A DNA stretch of 42,639 bases. It comes from an uncultured Colwellia sp. GTDB lineage: Bacteria; Pseudomonadota; Gammaproteobacteria; Enterobacterales; Alteromonadaceae. Under the pieces are notes generated by a model, which was not told the origin of the DNA, did not search any database, and saw only the letters and a list, made by a program, of their open reading frames with translations. Position 1 is the first letter of the stretch. Each line of letters starts with the position of its first letter. The stretch covers positions 1 through 42,639 of the forward strand of contig CAJXRC010000013.1 in assembly GCA_913058405.1 (NCBI GenBank). Reading direction: 5' to 3'. The position numbers and the translations under genes are program-made. Shown here piece after piece: positions 1-9,073 of this stretch.

Positions 1-23
1 GTCTCTAAGCCTTTTAATTCTCG

Positions 24-59
24 CTGAGTGGGAAAGAACTTAATCAATTTGGTATTAAT
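24..59 (-). repeat. Dispersed intergenic repeat, left-edge copy
   Basis: Read on the minus strand this begins ATTAATACCAAATTGATTAA and runs into TTTCCCACTCAG. A near-identical stretch lies on the plus strand at 42562-42598. The first 20 bases differ at only one position. The element probably extends past the window edge, so its full length is not visible. The resemblance to repeats common in Alteromonadales is from memory, not from a search. Confidence 0.6.
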
Positions 60-91
60 TAAACACCTAAACGTAGAGTAAATTGACGTAC

Positions 92-118
92 AAAAAAACG
101 ACGCTGGTGCGTCGTTTT
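92..118 (-). terminator. Rho-independent terminator of the stomatin/nfeD operon
   Basis: A 10-bp perfect stem AAAACGACGC / GCGTCGTTTT has a TGGT loop. On the minus strand the stem is followed by seven T residues, so it is well placed to end transcription from the nfeD gene that stops at 161. The plus-strand side also carries a short T run, so it may work both ways. Confidence 0.8.
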
Positions 119-160
119 AGTTAGTGACTGTAAATATTTCAGCCTTACAGTTCATTCAAG

Positions 161-619
161 TTATAACGCTTTAACTAACATAATATTGCCTGTTATAGCG
201 ACAATTGAACACTGACTTTCTGCACTAATAGATTGTCCATTCGCATCCTCAGCTAAGCGTGCTTGCCAATCGATACCTGAATAACGAATGGTACCAGCCG
301 TTACTGTAATTTCAGTACTGGCTAAAACGGTTAACCCAACCATATCACTAGAGTTGTCCGTTTTACCTTTTGAATTTTGTAATGACTTTAAAGGTTTCCA
401 TAAAATAGCGGCAATAACCGCTGTTAAAATGCCAACAGTGAATATTTCACTTTGCCAACCCTCGACAAAACCTATGGTTACTAAAATACCAGTCGTCAAA
501 CTTGCAATAGCAAAAAATAATAACGGACCACTTAACCCCATAATACTTAGCTCTATAACAAAACTAATTCCCGCAATTAGGTACCATAAATGATCTGGGT
601 TTTCTAAAAAATATTCCAT
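161..619 (-). CDS. NfeD-like membrane protein
   Basis: This 152-residue protein has hydrophobic segments at about residues 12-30, 31-52 and 58-74. A soluble C-terminal region from about 90 to 152 is consistent with the OB-fold of short NfeD proteins. NfeD proteins are partners of SPFH (stomatin/prohibitin) proteins in membrane organisation. The gene lies 61 bp downstream of a stomatin-like gene on the same strand, which is the classical pairing (compare qmcA/ybbK of E. coli). A strong terminator follows. The biochemical role of the short NfeD class is not established, so the call is about family, not activity. Confidence 0.85.
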   Translation of the reverse strand: MEYFLENPDHLWYLIAGISFVIELSIMGLSGPLLFFAIASLTTGILVTIGFVEGWQSEIFTVGILTAVIAAILWKPLKSLQNSKGKTDNSSDMVGLTVLASTEITVTAGTIRYSGIDWQARLAEDANGQSISAESQCSIVAITGNIMLVKAL

Positions 620-680
620 AAAACCTCTTGAATAAAAAAAGTGTAGACCTGTACATTAAGCTATAGGTCTACATTAAAGG

Positions 681-1658
681 TTAGTTAGACAACTTCAAAC
701 TACTTGAAACTGCAATAGCTTGTGCAACGGTATTAGCAATATTCTCACCTGTTTTACCATCGGTTAGTACCACAGTACTTTCCTTAGCTATCGCTTGATG
801 AGCTGAAATTGAATCTTGTGCTAGCGTTAGCATGACCGCCGATTGACCTTGTTCAGTATTTGCCGCATTACCCACTACTTCTAACGCACTAGCATCTGCC
901 TCTGCAACTAAACGAATTGCTTCTGCCTTACCTGTTGCGGTAAGAATCTGAGACTCTTTTGACGCTTCTGCCGCAAGAACTTGCTCTGCTTTCGCCGCTT
1001 CAGCATCAAGTACTCGAGCACGCTTTTGGCCTTCAGCCTCAGTAATTGCCGCAGTTTTCACACCTTCCGCAGTTAAAATAACCGAACGTTTTTCACGCTC
1101 TGCCGTCATTTGTTTTTCCATGTCTTCACGAATAGTTTGTGGCGGTGAGATATCTTTTATTTCATAACGCGTCACCATCACACCCCAAGGCGCTGTTGCT
1201 TCGGTCATTGAACTTAATATTTGAGCATTAATCGTATCGCGGTTTTGGAAACACTCATCAAGCTCCATTGAGCCAATAGCATTACGCATACTTGTCATAG
1301 CAAGTTGAGTTACTGACAATTTGTAATCAGTAATATTATTGGTTGCTGCCGATGCATCAGTAACTTTCATAAACAAGATACCATCAATTTCAAGCGTTAT
1401 ATTGTCTTTGGTAATGGCAGCCTGCGAAGTTATTTCCAATGATTGTTCTTTTAAATTTCTATCTGCAGCAACAGATTGCACGTAAGGGATAATAAAATTA
1501 AGTCCCGCAGAGAGTGTTTTACTGTATTTTCCTAAGGTATAAATAACATAACCACGGTTTTGTGGTACAAAATAAATGCCTTTTTTCAGCGTATATAAAA
1601 TAACAATAGTTAGCCATAAAACGGGGCTAGTGAGAATACCTTCAACAATGTTTTCCAT
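681..1658 (-). CDS. qmcA: SPFH/stomatin-like (QmcA-type) membrane protein
   Basis: The 325-residue protein has one N-terminal membrane segment (about residues 10-28), an SPFH/band 7 domain (about 27-190) and an Ala/Glu/Lys-rich helical region (about 185-260, with repeats such as AEAAKAEQVLAAEA). A Gly/Ala/Ser-containing tail follows. This architecture is that of paraslipin/QmcA proteins, which form large oligomeric cages in the inner membrane and are linked to FtsH-type proteolysis in the family. The ATG at 1658 has the purine-rich AAGGAAAGGT just upstream. It is followed by the NfeD gene in a probable two-gene operon. The symbol is by similarity of architecture; a different stomatin paralogue is possible. 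Confidence 0.85.
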   Translation of the reverse strand: MENIVEGILTSPVLWLTIVILYTLKKGIYFVPQNRGYVIYTLGKYSKTLSAGLNFIIPYVQSVAADRNLKEQSLEITSQAAITKDNITLEIDGILFMKVTDASAATNNITDYKLSVTQLAMTSMRNAIGSMELDECFQNRDTINAQILSSMTEATAPWGVMVTRYEIKDISPPQTIREDMEKQMTAEREKRSVILTAEGVKTAAITEAEGQKRARVLDAEAAKAEQVLAAEASKESQILTATGKAEAIRLVAEADASALEVVGNAANTEQGQSAVMLTLAQDSISAHQAIAKESTVVLTDGKTGENIANTVAQAIAVSSSLKLSN

Positions 1659-2071
1659 AAATACCTTTCCTTATAATTGGCTATGAAGTAACAATTCAAT
1701 TGAGAATTATTTTTAACAACACGTTAATAGACTGTTATAAGCAAAGCAAGCTATTTCACCAAGGCCTTTGGTTACAATACGTTAACAGCACACTAGTATT
1801 AAGCACTGACAGGTATATAAGGACATTAGTCAGCAATGAAAAGAATGGGTGATACTAAGATACAACTATTTTCAGCTATAGAAAACAGTAAAAGCACCAA
1901 CAGAAAGTAGTGCTCATATACCCGTCCCCACTTGAAATTTATGATTCAGACGTCCTGAAACGGACGTCTTCAAGAAGAGCGGGTACCGATTGATTGGGAA
2001 TAGTGTTAAGCCAAGATACTACTAGCAATAACTTGCTATTAAAATTTAGGTTTTACTATCCTGTCAATTTA
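1659..2071. other. 413-bp intergenic region with one palindromic repeat
   Basis: The spacer separates two minus-strand genes. It contains the promoter side of the stomatin operon and a dispersed palindromic repeat (1917-1986). I see no open reading frame with a convincing ribosome-binding site and no RNA gene in the rest. Confidence 0.6.
1917..1986. repeat. Palindromic intergenic repeat, TATACCCG family, copy A
   Basis: The unit starts ATATACCCGTCCCCACTTGA and ends TTCAAGAAGAGCGGGTACC, so its ends are inverted (ACCCG...CGGGT and CTTGAA...TTCAAG). An inner hairpin GACGTCC-TGAAAC-GGACGTC has a perfect 7-bp stem. The stretch CAGAC-TCCTGAAACG...TTCAAG..GAGCGGGTA is shared with the copy at 26924-26969. 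Confidence 0.65.
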
Positions 2072-2386
2072 TTAGCTTATATAAGTACAACAATAGTCAA
2101 TTAAGGTTTTCGCGCGTACTTCAAACGAACTATTTGCAGGGACACCAAAAGATTGCCCGCCGCTAATGTTTTGCCATTCAGTAGCTCCCGCCAGTAAAAT
2201 GTCACATTCACCTGCAGTAATTTCCATTAACTCTTCTTCATTAGTACCAAACTTATATTCACCTGGCATCATGATACCTAAGGTTTTAAAACTTCCATCG
2301 TTGAAAGTAACCTTGCGGCTGGTAACTTTGCCATCAAAATAAACGCTCGCGGCTTTAGTTACGGTAACTTCTTTAAACTCTGACAT
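2072..2386 (-). CDS. ppnP: Pyrimidine/purine nucleoside phosphorylase PpnP
   Basis: The 104-residue single-domain cupin matches the PpnP (DUF1255, YaiE) family in length and pattern, including the central PGEYKFGT and the glycine-rich GGQSFGVPANSSFEV. In E. coli PpnP phosphorolyses several nucleosides to the free base and ribose 1-phosphate in the cytoplasm. The start at 2386 is preceded by AAGGAGCTACCC, a strong ribosome-binding site. It stands alone: a terminator for ilvC lies upstream and a long spacer downstream. It is the only nucleoside-salvage gene here and is far from the purine catabolic cluster. Confidence 0.9.
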   Translation of the reverse strand: MSEFKEVTVTKAASVYFDGKVTSRKVTFNDGSFKTLGIMMPGEYKFGTNEEELMEITAGECDILLAGATEWQNISGGQSFGVPANSSFEVRAKTLIDYCCTYIS

Positions 2387-2445
2387 GGGTAGCTCCTTGT
2401 TAAGCTTTTATATATGTTTTTATATTAATAAGTAAACCTTTAGGC

Positions 2446-2482
2446 AAAAAAAACGGCATAGGAATAAATTCAAATGCCGTTT
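2446..2482 (-). terminator. Rho-independent terminator of ilvC
   Basis: The inverted repeat AAACGGCAT / ATGCCGTTT has a 14-base loop. On the minus strand it is followed by a run of eight T residues. It lies 22 bp past the ilvC stop and before the ppnP start. Confidence 0.85.
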
Positions 2483-2503
2483 ATATTCACTCAATGGTGA
2501 GTA

Positions 2504-3985
2504 TTATTTTGCACTAGCAATTTTTTTCATGTCGGTCATGTAACCACGAAGTTCTTTACCAATTACTTCAACACCATGGTTACGGATTTCTTCGTTAACT
2601 TCGATTAAACGTGCGTTATCAACATTATTTGAAGATTCTTTTAAGCCTTCGCCTAATTGCTCTAATGTTAAGTTAGACGCGTATTCTTCAAGCAACGGTA
2701 CTGCAGCATGAGTAAATAAGTAATTACCGTACTCAGCAGTATCAGAAATAACAACATTCATTTCGTATAATTTGTTACGCGCGATACAGTTAGCAATCAA
2801 TGGAGTCTCATGAAGTGACTCATAGTATGCAGATGCATTGATGATACCTGAATCAACCATGGCATCAAAAGCAAGTTCAACACCGGCTTTAATCATAGCA
2901 ACAACAAAGATACCTTTGTCGTAGTATTCTTGCTCAGTAATTTCAGTTTCACAATCAGCTGCTTTCTCAAAAGAAGTTTCTGCTGTTTCTGCACGCCATG
3001 TTAATAAGTTAACATCGTCGTTAGCCCAATCAGCCATCATAGTTTCAGAGAAGCGACCTTCAATGATATCGTCCATATGTTTTTGGAATAAAGGACGTAA
3101 AATTTCTTTTAATTCTACTGACATATCAAATGCTAAAATTTTAGCTGGGTTTGATAAACGGTCCATCATGTTTGTGATGCCGCCATGTTTAAGACCTTCA
3201 GTAGTAGTCTCTAAACCGTATTGTAATAATTTACGTGCGTAAGCTGCATCCATACCTTGAGCAAGTAGTTGCTTATGACCTAAAACCGCAGCCGTTTGCA
3301 ACATACCACAAAGAATTGTTTGCTCGCCCATTAAGTCAGACTTAACTTCAGCGATGAAAGAAGACTCAAGAACACCTGCTCTATCACCACCAGTAGCACT
3401 TGCGTAAGCTTTAGCAATCGCTAAACCGTTACCTTGTGGATCATTTTCTGGGTGAACAGCGATAAGTGTTGGAACACCAAAACCACGTTTGTATTCTTCA
3501 CGTACTTCAGTGCCTGGACACTTAGGTGCAACCATAACTACCGTGATATCAGAACGAATCTGCATGCCTTCTTCAACGATATTGAAACCATGTGAGTAAG
3601 CTAAGGTTGCGCCCTGCTTCATCAATGGCATTACTGCAGTAACTGCAGAAGTATGTTGTTTATCAGGCGTTAAGTTTAAAACTAAATCGGCTTGTGGAAT
3701 TAAATCTGCGTAGCTACCTACTGTGAAACCATTTTCAGTAGCCCACTGCCATGATTGACGTTTTTCGCTAATCGCTGCATCACGCAATGTATAAGAAATA
3801 TTTAAACCTGAATCACGCATGTTTAAACCTTGGTTTAAACCTTGAGCACCACAACCGACAATAACAATGTTCCAATCTTTAATGAAGTTACAACCATCGT
3901 TGAACTCTTCACGTTTCATAAAACGACATTTGCCTAATTGACCTAATTTTTCACGTAAGCTTAAAGTATTAAAATAATTGCTCAT
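2504..3985 (-). CDS. ilvC: Ketol-acid reductoisomerase (class II, long form)
   Basis: IlvC carries out the NADPH- and Mg2+-dependent isomerisation and reduction of acetolactate or acetohydroxybutyrate, the second common step of valine and isoleucine synthesis. The protein has the Rossmann motif [11 protein letters not shown] early on. At 493 residues it is the long class II form with a duplicated helical domain, close to the 491 residues of E. coli. The ORF track starts 41 codons earlier, but [20 protein letters not shown] is the normal N-terminus. AGAGG stands just upstream of the ATG at 3985, so I use that start. It is divergent from ilvY, the expected arrangement for an IlvY-activated, substrate-induced gene. 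Confidence 0.97.
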   Translation of the reverse strand: MSNYFNTLSLREKLGQLGKCRFMKREEFNDGCNFIKDWNIVIVGCGAQGLNQGLNMRDSGLNISYTLRDAAISEKRQSWQWATENGFTVGSYADLIPQADLVLNLTPDKQHTSAVTAVMPLMKQGATLAYSHGFNIVEEGMQIRSDITVVMVAPKCPGTEVREEYKRGFGVPTLIAVHPENDPQGNGLAIAKAYASATGGDRAGVLESSFIAEVKSDLMGEQTILCGMLQTAAVLGHKQLLAQGMDAAYARKLLQYGLETTTEGLKHGGITNMMDRLSNPAKILAFDMSVELKEILRPLFQKHMDDIIEGRFSETMMADWANDDVNLLTWRAETAETSFEKAADCETEITEQEYYDKGIFVVAMIKAGVELAFDAMVDSGIINASAYYESLHETPLIANCIARNKLYEMNVVISDTAEYGNYLFTHAAVPLLEEYASNLTLEQLGEGLKESSNNVDNARLIEVNEEIRNHGVEVIGKELRGYMTDMKKIASAK

Positions 3986-4035
3986 GGGGATCCTCTGAAT
4001 TTGGTTCTTTGTTAAGTCAGTTTTTCTGACAATGC

Positions 4036-4120
4036 TTTTTGCAATGAAACCATCATACGCTAGCCATCTTATTGCAAAAAGTGATATATTCGCACCACTA
4101 CGTTGCATTTATTGCAACGT
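4036..4120. promoter_or_regulatory. ilvC/ilvY divergent regulatory region, probable IlvY operators
   Basis: Two inverted repeats are visible. One is perfect over 10 bp, TTTTTGCAAT (4036-4045) and ATTGCAAAAA (4071-4080). The other is ACGTTGCA-TTTAT-TGCAACGT (4100-4120), perfect over 8 bp. All carry the core TTGCA. A possible minus-strand -10 box TATGAT for ilvC lies at 4052-4057 between the arms of the first repeat, with a poor -35, as expected for an activator-dependent promoter. LysR regulators such as IlvY bind dyads in the shared spacer of their divergent targets. Assigning these dyads to IlvY is inference. Confidence 0.6.
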
Positions 4121-4154
4121 AAAATCACTAGTATCGATTCAGGGGTAATAAATT

Positions 4155-5033
4155 ATGGATCAAAAAGCATTGTCTATGTTTGCCCATTTGAGCCAAACAT
4201 TACATTTCGGTAAAACCGCTTTAGCACATCACATTAGTCCGTCTACGCTAAGTAGAGCAATACAACGACTCGAAGACGAGGTTGGTGGCGAATTATTACA
4301 TCGTGACAATCGAACAGTGGTACTAACGGATGTTGGTAAGAAATTCAAAATTTACGCCGAGAACCAGCTAGAACAGTGGCACAACTTCAAGCAGTCACTT
4401 GACCATAAGCAGGCTGCTTTGATGGGTAAACTTCATATTTACTGTTCCGTTACTGCCGCCTATAGTCACCTACCCCCTTTGCTGGAGCGTTTTCGGGCTC
4501 AACATCCTCTGGTAGAAATTATGTTAACCACAGGGGATGCAGCTGACGCCCTTGAACAAGTACAAAATCAATCTGTCGATTTTGCAATCGCTGCAGCTCC
4601 TGAAACCCTGCCGCGTAGCGTTTACTTTCACCATCTCGATACAATAGCACTCACGGTTATTGCGCCAACAATGACTTGTAAAGTGCAACAACAATTGAGC
4701 CAAAAGGTCTTAACTTGGTCTGATATTCCAATAATTTTGCCTGAACATGGCGCCGCTCGAAAAAGATTTGAGCTTTGGTATCGTAAAAAACAGCAAGGAA
4801 AACCAACCATTTACGCGACAGTCTCCGGCCATGAAGCGCTAGTCAGTATGGTTGCTTTAGGGTGTGGTGTTGGCATTGTGCCGCAAGTGGTGGTGGATAA
4901 TAGCCCTGTGAAAGACAGGGTCAGCAATTTGGAAAACATCGGTGATATTGAACCCTTTGAGTTAGGCGTCTGTTGTTTGAATCAAGCAAAAGCACAGCCG
5001 CTGATCAAAGCTTTTTTTTCGTCGATAGTGTGA
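4155..5033 (+). CDS. ilvY: LysR-type regulator IlvY
   Basis: The 292-residue protein has an N-terminal winged helix-turn-helix (around FGKTALAHHISPSTLSRAIQ, about residues 18-37) and a LysR effector-binding domain from about residue 90. Length matches E. coli IlvY (297). In E. coli IlvY activates ilvC in response to acetolactate or acetohydroxybutyrate and represses itself. The divergent position next to ilvC, with dyads between, supports the specific name rather than a generic LysR call. It converges with comM, only 13 bp apart. A short dyad AGTGTGA/TCACACT covers the stop codon, but no T run follows. Confidence 0.93.
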   Translation: MDQKALSMFAHLSQTLHFGKTALAHHISPSTLSRAIQRLEDEVGGELLHRDNRTVVLTDVGKKFKIYAENQLEQWHNFKQSLDHKQAALMGKLHIYCSVTAAYSHLPPLLERFRAQHPLVEIMLTTGDAADALEQVQNQSVDFAIAAAPETLPRSVYFHHLDTIALTVIAPTMTCKVQQQLSQKVLTWSDIPIILPEHGAARKRFELWYRKKQQGKPTIYATVSGHEALVSMVALGCGVGIVPQVVVDNSPVKDRVSNLENIGDIEPFELGVCCLNQAKAQPLIKAFFSSIV

Positions 5034-5046
5034 TTTCTCACACTCA

Positions 5047-6570
5047 CTACACTGAAACAGCACTCATCAAATGACGTAATAATCGATCCATTGCTCGATA
5101 AGATAAAGCCTCCACTAGATGTTTATGGCAAATATTTGAATTGCCCTCCATGTCGGCAAGGGTTCGAGCAATTTTTAAAATCTTGTGGTGCGCGCGGGTT
5201 GATAAACCTAATTTTTCTACGGCAAGCTCTAAAAATTCATTGTCATCGGTACTGAGTCTGCAGTACTGCTTCAACTCACTACTGCTGATATGTGCATTGG
5301 CTTTGCCTTGTCTTGCAAGCTGGATAGTTCGACACACTCGCACCCGCTGTTGTACTTGTTCGCTTGTCTCATTTTTTTGGCTGCTCTGCGCCCAAGTACC
5401 TCGAGGCAGTCTTGCCACTTCAATTTGAATATCGATCCGGTCAAGAAAGGGCCCTGACAATCGATTTAGGTACCGCAAAACTTGCTCTGGTGTACTTCGT
5501 TTATCATTATAAAATCCTGTTGGACTCGGATTCATTGCAGCGATCAATTGAAAACGTGCGGGAAAACATTGTTTCTGCAAGGCTCTGGAAATAGTGACCT
5601 CACCAGATTCCATTGGCTCTCTCAACACGTCTAATACTTTTCGCTCAAATTCAGGTAACTCATCTAAAAATAGCACTCCGTTATGCGCGAGTGTGATTTC
5701 TCCGGGTTTGGGCTGACTACCTCCTCCCACTAAAGCCGCTGATGACGCGGTATGATGCGGCGCTCGAAAAGGTCGAGTAAACCAAGATTTACGCGTAATA
5801 CCTTGATGGCTAATCGACTGAATGGCTGCAACCTGAAGTGCTTCATCTTCAGTCATCGGCGGTAAAATTCCCGCGAGGCGACTTGCCAACATGGTTTTAC
5901 CTGTACCTGGTGGACCGATGAATAATAAGTTATGGCCACCACTGGCAGCGATCTCCAACGCTCTTTTTGCTAAAGGCTGCCCCATAACATCACTCATATC
6001 TAATACTTGCTCAAAGACTTCTTCTGCCAGAACCTGTTCAGTGACTAACGGTAAAACTTGTTGGCCCGCAAAATGAGGAAACAATTGTGTCAGGTGATTG
6101 ATGGTATGAATTTTCGCTTGTTTGACCCAGCTGGCCTGTTCGATGTTTTGTGTAGGAATGATTAAGGTCCGCTGACTTTCACTGCTTGCCATGGCAACAG
6201 GGATTTCTCCGACGATTGCCCGTAGCTCTCCCGATAATGCGAGTTCTCCAGCAAACTCATAGAGGGATAAATCAACTGGCGGTAATTGTTCAGAGGCGGC
6301 AAGAATACCCACCGCAATGGGCAAGTCAAAACGACCCCCCTCTTTAGGTAAATCCGCAGGAGCAAGATTAACCGTAATTCGTTTAGCGGGAAATTCATAA
6401 CCACAATTGATGATGGCGCTGCGGACTCTATCTTTTGATTCTTTTACCGAGGCTTCCGGTAAGCCTACAATATTAAATGCTGGTAGGCCATTGGCAAGGT
6501 GAACTTCAACGGTAACAAGGGGTGATTCAAGACCGATTCGTGCCCGACTGTACACACAAGAAAGTGACAT
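5047..6570 (-). CDS. comM: ComM/YifB-family AAA+ ATPase (Mg-chelatase-like)
   Basis: The 507-residue protein has an N-terminal ChlI-like Lon-fold domain (about 1-170) and a Mg-chelatase-type AAA+ module with Walker A GPPGTGKT at residues 219-226. Further on are a sensor-like stretch AAMNPSP and a C-terminal helical domain. E. coli YifB is 506 residues. ComM in naturally transformable bacteria is a hexameric helicase that promotes branch migration during integration of incoming DNA. In E. coli yifB also sits divergently next to the ilvGMEDA leader, so the placement here is conserved synteny rather than a functional link to isoleucine synthesis. Confidence 0.95.
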   Translation of the reverse strand: MSLSCVYSRARIGLESPLVTVEVHLANGLPAFNIVGLPEASVKESKDRVRSAIINCGYEFPAKRITVNLAPADLPKEGGRFDLPIAVGILAASEQLPPVDLSLYEFAGELALSGELRAIVGEIPVAMASSESQRTLIIPTQNIEQASWVKQAKIHTINHLTQLFPHFAGQQVLPLVTEQVLAEEVFEQVLDMSDVMGQPLAKRALEIAASGGHNLLFIGPPGTGKTMLASRLAGILPPMTEDEALQVAAIQSISHQGITRKSWFTRPFRAPHHTASSAALVGGGSQPKPGEITLAHNGVLFLDELPEFERKVLDVLREPMESGEVTISRALQKQCFPARFQLIAAMNPSPTGFYNDKRSTPEQVLRYLNRLSGPFLDRIDIQIEVARLPRGTWAQSSQKNETSEQVQQRVRVCRTIQLARQGKANAHISSSELKQYCRLSTDDNEFLELAVEKLGLSTRAHHKILKIARTLADMEGNSNICHKHLVEALSYRAMDRLLRHLMSAVSV

Positions 6571-6677
6571 AAAAATTCCATTTTATTTATTCCTTTTCCT
6601 CAGTGTAGTTCATTTGTTGTTTGGTTGGTTTATTACTTATTGTCATTTATTGAGCAAAAAAACTCTAATAAAAAAAC

Positions 6678-6707
6678 TTGCACATTGGATTAGAGCTATG
6701 GTACTAA
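6678..6707 (+). promoter_or_regulatory. Candidate promoter of the ilvL-ilvGMEDA operon
   Basis: TTGCAC and TACTAA are separated by 18 bp, and a TGG triplet before the -10 could act as an extended -10. The match is weak. It is placed here because it precedes the leader peptide at a reasonable distance. A flanking dyad CTCTAAT/ATTAGAG is also visible. Confidence 0.3.
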
Positions 6708-6783
6708 TTTAATAAGTAAGTGATGCTGAACATAATAAAATCAATAATCAGTCTGCACAAAATAAAACAAACAAAGAGATAAA

Positions 6784-6858
6784 ATGCACAAATTTAACTC
6801 AATTATTATAAACCTTCTCGTCGTGGTGATTATTAAATCAACCCGAGGGTTTTGTTGA
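6784..6858 (+). CDS. ilvL: ilv operon leader (attenuator) peptide
   Basis: This 24-codon reading frame is absent from the ORF track. It translates to MHKFNSIIINLLVVVIIKST followed by RGFC, with ten Ile, Leu or Val residues in the eleven codons from 7 to 17. AAAGAGA lies just upstream of the ATG. The frame ends inside a segment that can form mutually exclusive hairpins with downstream sequence, the organisation of the E. coli ilvGMEDA leader. Ribosome stalling on the branched-chain codons when charged tRNAs are scarce would favour readthrough into ilvG. No product function beyond translation-coupled sensing is expected. Confidence 0.9.
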   Translation: MHKFNSIIINLLVVVIIKSTRGFC

Positions 6859-6924
6859 GCTAAAGAAAAGCATTCAATCAAATAACAAACCCTCGCTTCG
6901 CAAGAACCGAGGGTTTTCTTTTTA
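6810..6924 (+). terminator. Transcription attenuator of ilvGMEDA (segments 1:2, 2:3, 3:4)
   Basis: Segment 1 is AAACCTTCTCG (6810-6820), segment 2 CGAGGGTTT (6844-6852), segment 3 AAACCCTCG (6887-6895) and segment 4 CGAGGGTTT (6908-6916). Segments 3:4 make a 9-bp hairpin followed by TCTTTTT, the terminator. Segments 2:3 make the antiterminator, extended by GTT/AAC past a one-base bulge. Segments 1:2 make a protector hairpin with a two-base bulge. The leader stop codon is at 6856-6858, so a ribosome reaching it masks segment 2, while one stalled in codons 7-17 masks segment 1. Segments 2 and 4 are exact direct repeats (CGAGGGTTTT). Confidence 0.9.
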
Positions 6925-7009
6925 GCTTTTTTTAATCGATTTCCATCAAAGATGAAAATGCTGAAAAAATAGACATTAACAATATAACAATATAACAATT
7001 GGAATCATC

Positions 7010-8674
7010 ATGACCAAGAGTAAAACGCTAACAGGCGGCGCATTATTATTTGAAGTGTTACAAGAGCACGGTGTACAGCACGTATTTGGTTACCCCGGCG
7101 GTGCCATCATGCCAATCTATGACGCTTTATACGATAGCGATGTAAAACACTTTCTATGCCGACATGAACAAGGGGCAGCATTTTCTGCTGTTGGCTATGC
7201 TCGTGCTGCTGGTACTGTTGGTGTCTGTTTAGCAACCTCAGGTCCAGGGGCAACAAATTTGATCACCGGCCTTGCCGATGCACTTGCCGATTCGATTCCT
7301 GTTGTCGCAATTACAGGACAAGTTCCGACTGCTGCAATGGGTAGTGATGCGTTCCAAGAAATTGATATTTTTGGTCTATCGCTTGCCTGTACTAAGCACT
7401 CTTTCCAAGTAACTGATATTAATGAGCTTGAAAAAGTTTTACATCAAGCCTTTGAAATTGCTTTAGAAGGTCGTCATGGACCTGTACTTGTTGATATTCC
7501 AAAAGATGTTCAACTAGCTGAAGTCACTCAGCGCTTAGATAAACTATCTCATTTAAAGAATAAGGTAAAATTACCCCTTGCTGATATCAGCAAAGCTCTT
7601 GATTTACTAACGCATGCTAAACAACCTATTTTATATGTAGGTGGTGGTGTTGGTATGGCAAACGCTGTAGAAGAAGTACGCGATTTTGCCGAAAAAACAG
7701 GTATGCCTAGTGTTTCTACATTAAAAGGATTAGGTGCCATTAATCCGGATAATGAAAACCACCTTGGCATGTTAGGTATGCACGGCACAAAAGCCGCTAA
7801 CCTTGCAGTACAGGAAAGTGATTTGTTAGTGGTAGTTGGGGCTCGTTTTGATGACCGAGTGACTGGCAAGCTAGATGAATTTGCTCCGAATGCTAAAGTA
7901 ATTCATTTCGATATTGATACCGCTGAGATTAATAAACGCCGTGACGCCGACGCCGCAATTTTAGGTGATTTAAAAGGCAATTTACCGTTATTGACCACTG
8001 AATTAAATATAGCTGATTGGCAACAAAAGTTAAAGCAAATGAACACTGATTTTGCATGGCGATATGATCACCCTGGCGATAATATTTTTGCCCCTGCCGT
8101 ATTAAAAACAGTCAGCGACCTTATGCCGAGCAATACCTGTGTAACCACTGATGTTGGTCAACACCAAATGTGGGCTGCACAGCATATGACATTTGATGAT
8201 CCAAGCAACTTTTTGACCAGTGGCGGTATGGGAACCATGGGCTTTGGTTTACCTGCGGCAATAGGTGCACAAATATCACGTCCTCATGATACTGTGATAG
8301 CGGTATCTGGCGATGGTTCAATCATGATGAACGTGCAAGAATTGGCAACGATTAAACGCTACCAGATTCCAGTAAAAGTGGTACTTATTGATAACGCAAA
8401 ACTAGGTATGGTTCGTCAATGGCAAGACCTGTTTTTTGATGGTCGTCTAAGTGAAACTGATTTATCAGACAACCCTGACTTCGTTATGTTAGCCACAGCG
8501 TTTGACATAAAATCAAAGTTAATCACTAAAAAGAGTGAAGTTAAAGCTGCCGTTGAAGAAATGTTAGATCATGATGGTCCTTACTTATTACAAGTAAAAA
8601 TTGATGCCGCAGAAAATGTTTGGCCGTTAGTACCACCAAATACAGCAAACGATAAAATGATGGAGAGTGTTTAA
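7010..8674 (+). CDS. ilvG: Acetolactate synthase II large subunit
   Basis: IlvG is the thiamine diphosphate-dependent acetohydroxyacid synthase catalytic subunit, making acetolactate or acetohydroxybutyrate. The 554-residue protein has the usual three domains. It shows the catalytic glutamate region RHEQGA (E53), the FAD-binding middle domain with [13 protein letters not shown], and the TPP/Mg motif starting at GDGS (about residue 434) and closing with [14 protein letters not shown]. It is full length with no frameshift, unlike the inactive ilvG of E. coli K-12. It is the first structural gene after the attenuator and is followed after one base by ilvM. Confidence 0.97.
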   Translation: MTKSKTLTGGALLFEVLQEHGVQHVFGYPGGAIMPIYDALYDSDVKHFLCRHEQGAAFSAVGYARAAGTVGVCLATSGPGATNLITGLADALADSIPVVAITGQVPTAAMGSDAFQEIDIFGLSLACTKHSFQVTDINELEKVLHQAFEIALEGRHGPVLVDIPKDVQLAEVTQRLDKLSHLKNKVKLPLADISKALDLLTHAKQPILYVGGGVGMANAVEEVRDFAEKTGMPSVSTLKGLGAINPDNENHLGMLGMHGTKAANLAVQESDLLVVVGARFDDRVTGKLDEFAPNAKVIHFDIDTAEINKRRDADAAILGDLKGNLPLLTTELNIADWQQKLKQMNTDFAWRYDHPGDNIFAPAVLKTVSDLMPSNTCVTTDVGQHQMWAAQHMTFDDPSNFLTSGGMGTMGFGLPAAIGAQISRPHDTVIAVSGDGSIMMNVQELATIKRYQIPVKVVLIDNAKLGMVRQWQDLFFDGRLSETDLSDNPDFVMLATAFDIKSKLITKKSEVKAAVEEMLDHDGPYLLQVKIDAAENVWPLVPPNTANDKMMESV

Positions 8675-8675
8675 T

Positions 8676-8954
8676 ATGAATTCTATGACGCTAAATAAGT
8701 ATCAATTGATCATTATGGCTGATGATAAACAAGTAGTGCTAGAGCGAATTTTACAAGTAACTCGATATCGCGGCTTTTTAATCAATGGTATGAATGCTGA
8801 AGTAAATACGGGTAACAATGTTGCGACAATCACTATGAGTGTCAGTAGCGAACGTCCTATCTCTTTGCTTATTGATCAAATAAACAAATTGATCGACATC
8901 AAGGGTGTCAAAGTAGACAATAGTGACGTGCAAATAAAACAACATAGCGCGTAA
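8676..8954 (+). CDS. ilvM: Acetolactate synthase II small (regulatory) subunit
   Basis: IlvM is the short ACT-domain subunit that pairs with IlvG. The ORF track begins at a GTG at 8667 inside ilvG, but the ATG at 8676 has GGAGAG eight bases upstream and starts one base after the ilvG stop, so I prefer it (92 residues; E. coli 87). The protein is essentially one ACT domain, from LNKYQLIIMADDKQVVLERI to a C-terminal beta strand. The large ACT pair of IlvN/IlvH is absent, which fits the valine-insensitive isozyme II type. Confidence 0.93.
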   Translation: MNSMTLNKYQLIIMADDKQVVLERILQVTRYRGFLINGMNAEVNTGNNVATITMSVSSERPISLLIDQINKLIDIKGVKVDNSDVQIKQHSA

Positions 8955-9073
8955 ATAACACCGCGCTTAGACAACAAGTAATATAATAAAAATTCGCTCT
9001 CTATAAATTGACATAACTCTGACATACGTCGGGGTTTGTTGATGAATCAAGAGCAACAAAATTAGGAAAGAAA

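Noticed and set aside
3986-4108. N-terminal extension of ilvC in the ORF track
   Set aside because: These codons overlap the ilvC/ilvY operator region, and the normal IlvC N-terminus with AGAGG begins at 3985.
5027-5044. Dyad AGTGTGA/TCACACT at the ilvY stop as a terminator
   Set aside because: The stem is only seven bp and no T run follows on either strand.
6162-6404. Minus-strand 80-aa ORF within comM in another frame
   Set aside because: It is a frame shadow of comM. The comM frame is intact and full length.
6741-6998. Minus-strand 85-aa ORF across the ilv leader
   Set aside because: It is antisense to the leader peptide and attenuator and has no ribosome-binding site or recognisable protein pattern.
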